A DNA stretch of 64,000 nt from Gammaproteobacteria bacterium. GTDB taxonomy: Bacteria; Pseudomonadota; Gammaproteobacteria; Steroidobacterales; Steroidobacteraceae. The stretch lies in the NCBI GenBank assembly GCA_017577615.1, contig PKRE01000001.1:744001-808000 (forward strand), read 5' to 3'. The notes beneath the pieces were generated by a model that saw only the letters and a program-made list of their open reading frames with translations, did no database searches and was not told the origin of the DNA. Positions 46,767 to 55,696 of the stretch are shown here, piece by piece. The translations under genes were made by a program, and so were the position numbers. How positions within the stretch are numbered: position 1 is the stretch's first letter; each line of letters starts with the position of its first letter.

Positions 46767-47666
46767 CTAGACCTTACGGCGCCTGAACGAGAGATAGCGG
46801 CGCAGGGCGCGATCGAGTGGCTCCGCGGTCGAGATCAACACTTGGTCGGCATGAGCTCGGGCAGCGGCTGCACGCAGTGCAGACAAGTGCGCCTCCATCC
46901 GCTTGCCGTACTCGGCGGCCAAGTACTCCGGCGCGACGTTGAGCGTCTGGTGCGTCTCGAGATCCTCGAGCACGACGTCTTCACGCCACTTGGGCGCAAG
47001 CTCCAGCGGATCGAGCAACTGAAACAGCACGATATCGTGACCTCGATAAGCGAGCGGCTGCACGGCCTTGCTCATCGCCTCCGGATCACAGTAAAGATCC
47101 GATATCACGACGACCAGTCCGCGACGCAGCAGATGCTCGCGAAAACGCTGGAAGCAGCCGACCAGGTCCGTGCCGCTACCCGCTTGCACCGAATCGATTG
47201 CGTGCACGAGCCCGGACAACGTGCCGGTGCGGCTCGTCGGCGGCCGATAATGACGTACGCGCTCGTCGAAGACGATCAGACCCACTGGATCGTGCTGGCG
47301 CGCTGCCAGGTATGCCAGCGAGGCCGCCAGGAACTTGGCGTACTGCAGCTTGGTGACTGGGTGCGAACCGTAGCCCATCGAAGCGCTCGCATCGAGCACG
47401 ATCGTCACGCGCGTATTCGTTTCGCCCTCGTAGCGTCGGACGTACGTCCGTTCGGTACGCGCATAGACATTCCAGTCGACGAAGCGCGGATCGTCGCCTT
47501 CCACGTAAGCCCGATACTCCTTGAACTCCTGGCTGAAACCGTACTGCGGCGAGCGATGCAGGCCGATCAGGAACCCCTCCACTGCAGTGCGCGCGATCAG
47601 CTCGAGATTCGCGAGCCCCGCCAGCGTCTCTGGAGGCAGGAGACGCGATGGTGTGATGGCGGCCAT
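46767..47666 (-). CDS. DUF58 family protein (VWA-like)
   Basis: A 299-residue cytosolic DUF58 protein. The family signature GFSQEFKEYRAYVEGDDPRFVDWNVYARTERTYVRRYEGE lies at about 43-82, followed by the VWA-type metal site DASASM (92-97) and the segment LVVVISDLYCDPE. It sits between MoxR (21 bases upstream) and the BatA-like gene (2 bases downstream), the usual MoxR-DUF58-BatA order. The role is probably to link the AAA+ motor to membrane partners. The metal site is intact. Confidence 0.93.
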   Translation of the reverse strand: MAAITPSRLLPPETLAGLANLELIARTAVEGFLIGLHRSPQYGFSQEFKEYRAYVEGDDPRFVDWNVYARTERTYVRRYEGETNTRVTIVLDASASMGYGSHPVTKLQYAKFLAASLAYLAARQHDPVGLIVFDERVRHYRPPTSRTGTLSGLVHAIDSVQAGSGTDLVGCFQRFREHLLRRGLVVVISDLYCDPEAMSKAVQPLAYRGHDIVLFQLLDPLELAPKWREDVVLEDLETHQTLNVAPEYLAAEYGKRMEAHLSALRAAAARAHADQVLISTAEPLDRALRRYLSFRRRKV

Positions 47667-47687
47667 GGTTGAGTCCCACCTGCATCG

Positions 47688-48698
47688 CTAATGTGCGATG
47701 ACTTCCCGCAGCACGTCATCGACGGTCTTGCCATCGGACTCGGCCTGGTAGTTCGTCAGCACCCGGTGCCGCAGCACGGGTAGCGCGAGCACGCGCAGAT
47801 CTTCCTCGGTCACGTGATAGCGACCTTCCATCAGTGCGCGCACCTTTGCCGACAGACACAGGAACTGCGTGGCACGTACGCTCGCGCCGTAGCGCACGTA
47901 CTTGCGCACGGCTTCGGGCGCGTTCGGCTCGGTCGGGCGCGTTGCTCTGACGAGCTCGACCGCACGGCGTCGCATTTCGGTCGACAGCGGCACTTGTCGC
48001 ACGAGCCATTGAAAGCGGATGATTTCCTCGGCGTTCGTGCAGGGCTCGAGCTGCGGCAACTCCATTCGTGTCGAGTTGCGATCGACGACTTCCATCTCCT
48101 CTTCCAGGCTCAAGTAATCGAGCAGCACGTTGAAGAGGAAGCGGTCGAGCTGCGCCTCGGGCAGCGGATAGGTCCCTTCGAGCTCGATCGGGTTCTGCGT
48201 CGCGAGCACGAAGAAAGGCGGCGCCAAGATGTGAGTAGCGCCACGGACGGTGACGGAGTGCTCCTGCATCGCTTCGAGCAACGCAGCTTGCGTCTTCGGC
48301 GGCGTACGGTTCACCTCATCGGCGAGCACGACGTTCGCGAAAATCGGACCCGGAACAAATGTCCAGCGGCGATGGCCCGTCGTGATGTCCTCTTCGATGA
48401 TGTCCGTGCCGGTGACATCGGTGGGCATCAGATCTGGCGTAAACTGGATGCGCTTGAACGACAAGCCCAGCACGGACGCCAGCGTGCGCACGAGCAGTGT
48501 CTTCGCCGTGCCCGGCATGCCGGTGATCAAACAATGGCCGCCGACGAACAACGTCATGAGCAGATGATCGACCACGTCGTTCTGCCCGACGATTACTTGG
48601 CGAACCTGTCTGCGAATCGTTTCGATGCGCTCGTGAAAACACTCGACGAGCGCACGCACATCGGCGTCTTCACGCAGTGGGGGTCCGATTTCGATCAT
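47688..48698 (-). CDS. MoxR-family AAA+ ATPase
   Basis: A 336-residue MoxR AAA+ ATPase with Walker A GMPGTAKT (60-67), Walker B LADEVN (125-130), the pre-sensor-1 beta-hairpin HSVTVRG, sensor 1 FVLATQNP and the sensor-2/lid region (AVRKYVRYGASVRA). MoxR proteins act as chaperones or remodellers that mature metalloenzymes or surface complexes with VWA partners. It overlaps the TPR-peptidase gene by 4 bases (ATGA), so translation is coupled, and lies 21 bases before DUF58. Confidence 0.95.
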   Translation of the reverse strand: MIEIGPPLREDADVRALVECFHERIETIRRQVRQVIVGQNDVVDHLLMTLFVGGHCLITGMPGTAKTLLVRTLASVLGLSFKRIQFTPDLMPTDVTGTDIIEEDITTGHRRWTFVPGPIFANVVLADEVNRTPPKTQAALLEAMQEHSVTVRGATHILAPPFFVLATQNPIELEGTYPLPEAQLDRFLFNVLLDYLSLEEEMEVVDRNSTRMELPQLEPCTNAEEIIRFQWLVRQVPLSTEMRRRAVELVRATRPTEPNAPEAVRKYVRYGASVRATQFLCLSAKVRALMEGRYHVTEEDLRVLALPVLRHRVLTNYQAESDGKTVDDVLREVIAH

Positions 48699-50968
48699 GG
48701 CGCACCACGCTCCTCGATCGTTTGAAGTAACAGGGCTTGTGCCGGGCGGAAATGAGGCGCCGCTGCAAGCGCATCGATCAGCTCGCGGCGGCTGTGCTCG
48801 TGATCACCGAGCGCGCGTAGGGCGCGAGCCGCACCGAAGTGCGCCACGGGCAAGTCCACGTTCGGCAACGCCTGCAGCACGCGAAACTCTCGCAAGGCCT
48901 TTTCGGGTTGTGCTGCGCTCAGCCAGCGTTCGCCGAGCTCCGCATGTATCTCTGGATTCAACGGATCGACGAAATTGAGTGTGGCGAGCACCTCGGTGGC
49001 CTCGCTCTCCCGACCTGCGTCGTCGAGCCAACGTGCGAGCTCGCGCAGCGCACCTGGATCCCAACCGCCGGCGGCTCGATACTCCTGCAAAGCCGCTACT
49101 GCCTCGCTGCGTTTTCCTGCCTTGTCGAGCGCGCGCGCCAGCAACAGCGCTGGACTGCCCGGACCAACGTGCTCTGGATAGAGCGTCGTCGCGCGGCGGG
49201 CTGCCTGGATGGCCTCGTCCCAGTCCTCCTGCTCCACAGCACGCTGTGCGGCCGCGTATGCGTTGCGCCATTCCTCGAAGCTGGCGAGCGTCGTGATGAA
49301 ACGCTGGCGAACGAACGCGTTGAACTGGCGGTCAAACGCCGCGGGCGCGATGCCAAGTCCACGCTCGATTGCCTGTGCCGTGCTGACATCGTCGGTGAAC
49401 TGCTGCAGCAGAGACACCAGCCGCTCGAAGCCCCAACGCTGTTCTATGAACAAGCAGACGAGCCCCGACTGAACGTAAGAGACTCGAATCTGCGTCGGAT
49501 AACTCGGCCGGATAAAGCCGGAGTCGAGATCCTCGATCGGTAAGAGCTTGTTCTCTTGCAGGGCTTGTATGAACTCCGGCGGCACGGCAACGCCCGGAGT
49601 AGGGCCAGTGCGCCACTCCTCGAACACGGAAATCCCCTCGCTCAGCCAGCGTGGCACGCGATGATCGGTCGCCTCCAGCGTGAACACGTGCGCCAGCTCG
49701 TGCCACAGCGTGCTGCCCCAGTGGAACTCGCCCCGCGGGCGTCCCGATGGGCTGTCCATGGCGATCACGTAGCCAAACGTCACGCCGAGCAAGCCGATGC
49801 CGGGTAGCGCCGCCACGCGAACGGCGAAATCGTCGTGGTCGGGGAAGAGCTCGAGCGTGACCGGTTCCTTCAGCGTGAAGCGATAGCGCTGCGCGAACGT
49901 CTCGATCGCGGCGCGCGTCAGCTCGAGGACATAGGGCTCGAGCGCGCGCGCCTCGCTGTTGTGCAGGCGCAGCCGCAGCTGGACCGGGCCATTGCGCCCC
50001 TCCACGCTCCTCGTGATGAGTGTGAATTCGTCCAGACGATCGAGAAGACGCAAAGAGTTGACGATGATCGGACTGTATGGATCGCCCGAGTAGGCTGTCG
50101 TGAGATGCGCGCGCGCTTCGTCGATATTGCCAAGGCGCAGCAGGTTCAAGCCGAGCTCCGCGTGAGCGGACCATAGATCGGGCTCTGCCGCGACTGCCTG
50201 TCGTAGCAACTCGGTCGCCTCACGGTACCGCCGTCGCATGATCTCGAAGTGCGCGAGCTGCTCGTAGACGCGGCCGTATCCTGGGTTGTAACGCTGAATG
50301 TCCCGCAGCCATCGATCGGGAGCACGCCCGCGCGCTGCCGCGAGCGCGGCGCGCAGCGAATCGACCTCGAGAGGCGCATATCTCTGTTGCGATATCAAAC
50401 GTTTGGCACGTGCGAGCGCTGCATCGGCCTGCTCGTACTTGCCTTCTTCCAAGTACATCCGAGCCGACAGCAGGTGCGCAGGAATGATCGCGTCGTCGCG
50501 CTCGAGCACCTGTTCGACCAGCGGCCGCGCGCCGCCTTCGAAACGCTCGGCAAGCACGCGCGCCAGACCGAGCTTTGCATAGGCATCGTCTGGCGCGATT
50601 TCCAGCGCCTCGCGAAAGAGCTCGGCCGCCTGCGCGTGCTGGTGGGTCTGTAGGAAAAGGTGGCCCCAACGTATGCGCTCATAAGTTGCCTGGGGGGCGC
50701 TGCCTAAGATTTCTCGAAACAGCTCGTTCGCACGGCGAACGTCGTGCAAGCGCCAAGCAGCCTCCGCCCGCACGATGCCGCTCGACGAGCGCTCCAGGAG
50801 CTGCACGTAGCATGCACTGGCTTCCTCGCGACGCCCACGTTCGAGATGCGTGTCGCAGGGGCGTAGCTCCTGCGGCCGGCGTGGATCGTAATCGATCTCG
50901 AAAGCCCGCGCGTCCGCGGCGACAAGAAGCAGCAAGCAGGAAACCACGCCTGTGAGCTTGCGTATCAT
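48695..50968 (-). CDS. TPR protein with gluzincin-type metallopeptidase motif
   Basis: A 757-residue exported protein: signal peptide MIRKLTGVVSCLLLLVAADARA, then TPR-like helical repeats (about 40-315), a peptidase-MA-like domain (about 325-555) with the zinc motif HELAH (423-427) and a downstream Glu (Glu444 in WLSEGISVFEEW), and further TPR repeats (about 580-757). The HELAH plus WLSEG pattern is that of gluzincin aminopeptidase-like enzymes. The flanking repeats would grip protein partners. Probably periplasmic. It overlaps the genes on both sides by 4 bases each. Confidence 0.9.
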   Translation of the reverse strand: MIRKLTGVVSCLLLLVAADARAFEIDYDPRRPQELRPCDTHLERGRREEASACYVQLLERSSSGIVRAEAAWRLHDVRRANELFREILGSAPQATYERIRWGHLFLQTHQHAQAAELFREALEIAPDDAYAKLGLARVLAERFEGGARPLVEQVLERDDAIIPAHLLSARMYLEEGKYEQADAALARAKRLISQQRYAPLEVDSLRAALAAARGRAPDRWLRDIQRYNPGYGRVYEQLAHFEIMRRRYREATELLRQAVAAEPDLWSAHAELGLNLLRLGNIDEARAHLTTAYSGDPYSPIIVNSLRLLDRLDEFTLITRSVEGRNGPVQLRLRLHNSEARALEPYVLELTRAAIETFAQRYRFTLKEPVTLELFPDHDDFAVRVAALPGIGLLGVTFGYVIAMDSPSGRPRGEFHWGSTLWHELAHVFTLEATDHRVPRWLSEGISVFEEWRTGPTPGVAVPPEFIQALQENKLLPIEDLDSGFIRPSYPTQIRVSYVQSGLVCLFIEQRWGFERLVSLLQQFTDDVSTAQAIERGLGIAPAAFDRQFNAFVRQRFITTLASFEEWRNAYAAAQRAVEQEDWDEAIQAARRATTLYPEHVGPGSPALLLARALDKAGKRSEAVAALQEYRAAGGWDPGALRELARWLDDAGRESEATEVLATLNFVDPLNPEIHAELGERWLSAAQPEKALREFRVLQALPNVDLPVAHFGAARALRALGDHEHSRRELIDALAAAPHFRPAQALLLQTIEERGAP

Positions 50969-51933
50969 GGGCTCACCTGCAGCGCAGCTTGGCGCGCATC
51001 GATCTCTCTTTGCAGCCGGGCGAACTTGACGAGCACAGCTTCCAGCTCGTCGTAATACGCTTCTTCGCCCAAGGCGTCGCGCCGCGCCTTGATCTGCTCG
51101 ATCTGCTTCTCCAAGGCGGCGCGCTCTTCGAGCATGGCCCTGACCTCAGGATCGCTGGCAAGCAGGGCCGTGGAGCTCAGACGTGCTACCGCGAGATCGC
51201 CTGCTGCCTTCTGGCCTTCGATACGTGCGTGCTCCGTTGCCAGCGCGACGTCGGCCTTGAACGAAGCAGCCACTTGCCGTCTTGCGTATTCGTACGCTTC
51301 GCTCGCCGTGATGATCTCGTCCTTGTTGCTATCCGCAGCCGGGCTCTTGAGGGCTTCCGCCCAGTACTGAGCGAAGCGTGTTGCCGTCCGCTCACCGCCG
51401 CTTTTCGTAGCGGTGATGATCACGCGACCAGGGCCAGCCCACTGCTCGATCGTGGCACCGCTTGCGCTGGTGGTATTGACGATGAGCTGCTCGCGCGCGC
51501 GCAGCGCACCGAGCAGCTCACGCAGCTCGCCTCCGGTGATGTCGCGACCAGGAACGTTGAAGCGATATTCCTCACCGTCGTAAGTACCATGACCGATGAG
51601 CACCAGCGTTACCGTGTCGTCTTCCTTGACGCGACCCGCTAATGCCTTGAGCTCGCGGCGGATTGCAGCACGCGTTGCCTCTGTTCCGGTCAGCTTCATG
51701 ACGTGCTCGGGCGCTTCCGCCATGCTCTGTGCAATCGCGGCAATCTCGTCGGCCTGCGCACGAAAGCGTTCCTCGTACTGCGGCTCGCCCCCAAGGCCCG
51801 CCACGATGAAGGTATACGAAGCTGCGAATGTCTCGTGGCTCGCGAACAGACCGCAGAGCAATCCGATCACGCAGAATCTTCGCGCCCTCGAAGCGTAGCC
51901 ACAGCCGGCATACTCGCCGCGAGCGACTCTCAT
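50965..51933 (-). CDS. Caspase-fold protein with Ser in place of the catalytic Cys
   Basis: A 322-residue protein. The ATG at 51933 overlaps the upstream stop as ATGA; earlier starts would run into that gene. A basic signal/anchor (RARRFCVIGLLCGLFASHETFAAS) suggests export. The caspase-like (C14/C13) fold shows YTFIVAGLGGEPQYE, TVTLVLIGHGTYDG with the catalytic-type His115, and QLIVNTTSASGA where family peptidases have D-A-C-x-S-G; Ser156 replaces the Cys. Later a 12-residue EF-hand-like loop (Asp201, Asn203, Asp205, Glu212) and a C-terminal coiled coil (about 265-318) follow. It may be a pseudo-protease or bind calcium. Second gene of the operon; overlaps its neighbours by 4 bases. Confidence 0.8.
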   Translation of the reverse strand: MRVARGEYAGCGYASRARRFCVIGLLCGLFASHETFAASYTFIVAGLGGEPQYEERFRAQADEIAAIAQSMAEAPEHVMKLTGTEATRAAIRRELKALAGRVKEDDTVTLVLIGHGTYDGEEYRFNVPGRDITGGELRELLGALRAREQLIVNTTSASGATIEQWAGPGRVIITATKSGGERTATRFAQYWAEALKSPAADSNKDEIITASEAYEYARRQVAASFKADVALATEHARIEGQKAAGDLAVARLSSTALLASDPEVRAMLEERAALEKQIEQIKARRDALGEEAYYDELEAVLVKFARLQREIDARQAALQVSP

Positions 51934-54188
51934 AGCCGACCCCACTTCAGGCGAAGCCCCCATTCCGCGAGTTTGAGCGCAAGCAGCACAAGAAAAACGA
52001 TCGGGAGATTCCACAACTCCAGCGTGCGTCGCTCGATCACACCCGCCTTCGAATACGGAATAGCCGCGGCAAGGTCGTCCAGGTCATCGAGCGTCCAGTA
52101 TCGTCCGCCGGTCATCTGTGCCAAACGCTCAAGCACTGCGCGGTGTCGATGCGTGGCGAAGCGCTCGGCGACACCATCGGTACGCACGACGTGCGTGACC
52201 GCACCGCCCAGCTCTACCTCATCCTTGCGTGCAACGATCGAGGCGCGGTAGACGCCTGCGCTCGGTGCGTCGATCGCAGCGACGTAGCGACCATCCTTCT
52301 GCCCGGAAGCCAGCATCGTCGCGGCGATGGGCTCGCCGTGCTCCGGCACTACTGTCAGTTCGACCCGCGCATCGTTGACAGGTTCGAAGCGCGCGTCGTG
52401 CACCTCGGCCTCGAAGACGACGCGCCGTTCGTCTTCGTAGGTCGATCGTTCACTCGTCAACGAGACTTTGCCCGGTGTCTGCGCAACGAGCGCGTGCAGC
52501 AGCTGGCGCCAGAAGATCTCGTGGGTGTGATCCTCGACTGGCAGATGCATCTGCCAGCGCAACGTGCTTGCAGTGCCGAGCACGAACGTGGCACCGCGGC
52601 CGTACCGTTGCCACACGAGCAGCGGTGAGCGTCCGCGCGAGGTCTGCGCATCGAGCAGCACGATCGCTCCGGGCTTCAAACGTCCGAGGCTCTGGTAGTC
52701 GGCCAACGGCGGCAGATTGCGCCACCGATCGACGTTACGTTTGGCGTCGCTGTCCAGGCGCGTGATGGGCGACTGTGCGCCATAGGAAGTCAACGCCACA
52801 CGAGCTGCACGCTGCACGAACGCGTTGTCGGAGGCGCTCGGTAAGCGCACGGGCAGCAGCTGCGCAAGCTTCGTGTTCTGCCAACCACCCGCCGATAACC
52901 CGAACCGTCCTGCGAGCATGAGAACCGAGCCGCCACGCCGATCAACGAACTCGGCGAGCAGTTGATGCTGCTCGGGACTGAGACTGCTCGCTTCGTAGCT
53001 CCCGATGATGACCGCATCGTAGGCAAACAGCTCTTCGACGCGCGTCGGGAATCCATCGCGCAGCTCGTCTGGTGAAAGCACGCCTTGACGGTAGAGCTTA
53101 TTGGGCGTCGTCCGCACGATGCTGGCGAGCCGCAACGAGCGGTCGAGCAGCGCTGCGCGTCGCAGAAACTTGAACTCCCAACGAGGCTCGCCTTCCACGT
53201 GGAGGATACTGCGCCGCTCGGCTGGTACATCCACGACGCGCAGGCGCTCGTTGTTCACCAGATTGGTCTCGCCTTCGGCGGCATCGAGCGAAAAGCGCAG
53301 CTCGCGTGCGCCCGGCGAGCCGGAGGGCAGATCGAGGTCGACTCGAGTCACGTCGACACTGGTATCGAGGTTGATCACCCGCGAAGCGATCAGTGCCTCG
53401 CGATCGAAGACGCGCAGGCGCGTCGTTTCGACGCCTTCGTGCCTGATACCGATGCTCGCGGTGATCGTGGCGCCGGGCGGGGCTGTACGAGGAACGTCGA
53501 CGTACTCCAGCTCGAGGTCGTTACGCACGATCTCAGGGCCGACCCCGACGGTGTGTATCGGCACCCCATAGGAAGCCAGCTCCGCGAGCTTTTCCTCCGT
53601 GAGACTACCACCGTTCTCAGCACCGTCGCTCACCAGCACGATTGCGGCCAGTGGCAAGCTCGCAGCGTGCTGCAGAATGCTCGATATGGCATCGCCAATA
53701 CGCGTCTGTGGCCCGGGCGGCGGCACCGAAGCGAATGCAGGCAACGGTGCGACGGTGTCAGAGAAACTGAAGAGTCGCAGCTCAAACGTGCGCCCCAAAG
53801 GCTGGAGCGCGTCACGCTCGAGCGCCGCAACCGCACGCTGCAGGCGTGAGCGCGCTTCACCGCCGTCAGCCAGCTCGTCCGCAAGCGCCATGCTCGCCGA
53901 CGCATCGAGCGCGATCGCAAGAACATTCTCGCGGTCGCGTACGCGTTCGACGTTCAGCACGGGACGCCAAAGCAACGCCGCCAGCCCCGCGACAAAGAGC
54001 ACCTGCAACACACCGATCGGGATGAGCAGTCGCCAACCGAGCGCTCGGCGTCGATACAACGACAGCGCGATCAGCAGCGCTCCGAGCGCGATCAGAGATG
54101 CGAGCATCCATAGCGGCCAAGGGCTCGCGAATGCGAACGTACCCGTCCGATAGGCCCACAGTGGATGGGTGAACAGGAGCTCGAACAC
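51930..54188 (-). CDS. VWA membrane protein with amidotransferase-like domain, first gene of the operon
   Basis: A 752-residue protein: two N-terminal membrane segments (about 23-45 and 51-74), a VWA domain with intact metal site DASASM (95-100), beta-rich middle parts, a DUF1355/GATase-like domain (AYDAVIIGSYEASSLSPEQHQLLAEFVDRRGGSVLMLAGRFG), and a final membrane segment (LWNLPIVFLVLLALKLAEWGLRL). It is a paralogue in layout of the BatA-like protein at 44677. As first gene, its start at 54188 faces the divergent encapsulin pair. The order VWA, caspase-like, TPR-peptidase, MoxR suggests a complex spanning membrane and periplasm. Confidence 0.88.
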   Translation of the reverse strand: MFELLFTHPLWAYRTGTFAFASPWPLWMLASLIALGALLIALSLYRRRALGWRLLIPIGVLQVLFVAGLAALLWRPVLNVERVRDRENVLAIALDASASMALADELADGGEARSRLQRAVAALERDALQPLGRTFELRLFSFSDTVAPLPAFASVPPPGPQTRIGDAISSILQHAASLPLAAIVLVSDGAENGGSLTEEKLAELASYGVPIHTVGVGPEIVRNDLELEYVDVPRTAPPGATITASIGIRHEGVETTRLRVFDREALIASRVINLDTSVDVTRVDLDLPSGSPGARELRFSLDAAEGETNLVNNERLRVVDVPAERRSILHVEGEPRWEFKFLRRAALLDRSLRLASIVRTTPNKLYRQGVLSPDELRDGFPTRVEELFAYDAVIIGSYEASSLSPEQHQLLAEFVDRRGGSVLMLAGRFGLSAGGWQNTKLAQLLPVRLPSASDNAFVQRAARVALTSYGAQSPITRLDSDAKRNVDRWRNLPPLADYQSLGRLKPGAIVLLDAQTSRGRSPLLVWQRYGRGATFVLGTASTLRWQMHLPVEDHTHEIFWRQLLHALVAQTPGKVSLTSERSTYEDERRVVFEAEVHDARFEPVNDARVELTVVPEHGEPIAATMLASGQKDGRYVAAIDAPSAGVYRASIVARKDEVELGGAVTHVVRTDGVAERFATHRHRAVLERLAQMTGGRYWTLDDLDDLAAAIPYSKAGVIERRTLELWNLPIVFLVLLALKLAEWGLRLKWGRL

Positions 54189-54466
54189 GATTCACTCATA
54201 GAGATGCCAACACGTCGAGCAAGCTCGCAAGCAGCTGCCGTGGCTGGCGTTCATCGTAGGCTGCCCACATTCAGTTTCGCTCGCGCGGCAGCTCGATGCG
54301 GCACGGAAAATACGTACCGCCATCCACGCTCATGTGGCGAATGGAACACTCCTCGATGTCGCGCGTAGATATTTCAAAGCGGGCACTCCGTTAGCGGTGC
54401 GCGCGTCCATGGGCGGGCTTGCTCCCGATCGTCAGAAAGCCGGAAGGGTCATCTATAGGTGCAGCC
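54189..54466. promoter_or_regulatory. Divergent upstream region of the MoxR operon and the encapsulin operon
   Basis: About 278 bases between two divergent operons should hold both promoters. I found no unmistakable -35/-10 pairs, iron-box or OxyR-like site by eye. AGGTG about 6 bases before 54467 is a weak ribosome site for the ferritin-like gene. Confidence 0.4.
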
Positions 54467-54859
54467 ATGGCGACGAGTAGCGCGACATTTCACGAAGATC
54501 CTGCACAACTGAGTACCGCAACGCTCGACCGGCACCGCGCGCTCGTGTCCATCATGGAGGAGCTCGAGGCAGTCGATTGGTACGATCAGCGCCTCGAGGT
54601 TGCGCATGATGAGGAGCTGAGGGAGATCCTGCGACACAATCGCGACGAGGAGAAAGAGCATGCCGCCATGACGTTGGAGTGGCTGCGGCGACACGATCCG
54701 GTGTTCGATGCACACCTCCGAAGGTACTTGTTCACCGACAAACCGGTCGTGCTGATCGAGGAAGAGACGGAGCACGGCAATCACACCACCGATGCTGCCG
54801 CGGACAACGAAGGCAGCCTTAATATCGGCAGCCTGCGCAACATGGCGGATGCACTATGA
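54467..54859 (+). CDS. Encapsulated ferritin-like protein (encapsulin cargo)
   Basis: A 130-residue EncFtn-type protein starting MATSSATFHEDPAQLS at 54467; an ATG-less frame open to 54419 adds 16 non-typical residues. Two helices carry the ferroxidase residues: SIMEELEAVDWYDQRLEVAHDEELREILRHNRDEEKEHAAM (Glu and His clusters). EncFtn forms a decamer of dimers whose iron sites lie between subunits. The tail ends with GSLNIGSLRNMADAL, whose IGSLR core matches the targeting peptides that dock cargo inside the shell. The stop overlaps the shell gene's ATG, so the two are translated together. Confidence 0.93.
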   Translation: MATSSATFHEDPAQLSTATLDRHRALVSIMEELEAVDWYDQRLEVAHDEELREILRHNRDEEKEHAAMTLEWLRRHDPVFDAHLRRYLFTDKPVVLIEEETEHGNHTTDAAADNEGSLNIGSLRNMADAL

Positions 54860-55674
54860 ACCACCTATTGCGCGAACACGCACCGATTCCCGACACCGCA
54901 TGGAAAGAGATCGACGCAGAGGCAAAACGCACGCTGCAAACGTTGCTTGCTGCTCGTCGAGTGGTCGACTTCACTGGGCCGCTCGGCTGGCAGGCTGCCG
55001 CCGTACCCACCGGTCGTGCGGAGAAGCTTGCGGAGCTCTTGCAGGAAGGCGTGGTGGCCCGCCGCAGACTCTCTCAGCCGCTGATCGAGATGCGCATTCC
55101 GTTCGAGCTGTCGCGCGAGGAAATCGACGCCGTCGCTCGTGGAGCGCACGATGCCGACCTCGATCCGCTGCGTGACGCTGCACGCGCTGCAGCAATCGCG
55201 GAAGATCGCGCGGTCTTCCAAGGCTATCCCGCTGCCGGCATCGAAGGGATTTTTCCCGCGAGCGCGCAACGTTCGCTCACAATTCCACCTAGTTACGAGC
55301 AGTATCCCGACATCGTCGCAGAAGCAACCCATCGCTTGCGCAGTGAAGGCGTCAGCGGCCCTTATGGAATCGCGCTGGGACCTCGCTGTTACACGGGACT
55401 GACTCGCAGCACGACCCGCGGTTATCCCATCATCAATCACATTCGTGAGCTGGTCGACGGACCCATCGTCTGGGCTCCGGCGGCAGACGGCGCCGTCGTG
55501 CTCAGCCTACGGGGCGGAGATTTCGAGCTCACGGTGGGTCAGGACTTTTCCATCGGTTATCTCGATCACACGAGCACGTCTGTGCTGCTCTACATTCAAG
55601 AGACATTCACGTTTCGTGTCCTGTCGCCGGAAGCGGCAGTGCCGCTCGTGTACGCGAAGGAAACCGCGGAGTGA
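54856..55674 (+). CDS. Encapsulin shell protein (family 1, HK97 fold)
   Basis: A 272-residue encapsulin: MNHLLREHAPIPDTAWKEIDAEAKRTLQTLLAARRVVDFTGPLGW is the classic N-terminal arm, followed by the E-loop and A-domain (AEDRAVFQGYPAAGIEGI, GPYGIALGPRCYTGL, FELTVGQDFSIGYLDHTSTSVLLYIQETFTFRVLSPEAAVPL). Shells of this family assemble into 60-mer (T=1) compartments of about 24 nm. With the EncFtn cargo it should form an iron-storage nanocompartment that protects against oxidative stress. Length and motifs are standard. Confidence 0.96.
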   Translation: MNHLLREHAPIPDTAWKEIDAEAKRTLQTLLAARRVVDFTGPLGWQAAAVPTGRAEKLAELLQEGVVARRRLSQPLIEMRIPFELSREEIDAVARGAHDADLDPLRDAARAAAIAEDRAVFQGYPAAGIEGIFPASAQRSLTIPPSYEQYPDIVAEATHRLRSEGVSGPYGIALGPRCYTGLTRSTTRGYPIINHIRELVDGPIVWAPAADGAVVLSLRGGDFELTVGQDFSIGYLDHTSTSVLLYIQETFTFRVLSPEAAVPLVYAKETAE

Positions 55675-55696
55675 AACGCGTGCAGCGGTCGCCGCC

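Noticed and set aside
51934..52014. Upstream extension of the caspase-fold gene
   Set aside because: It overlaps the upstream VWA gene by 85 bases, while ATG 51933 gives the same ATGA coupling as its neighbours.
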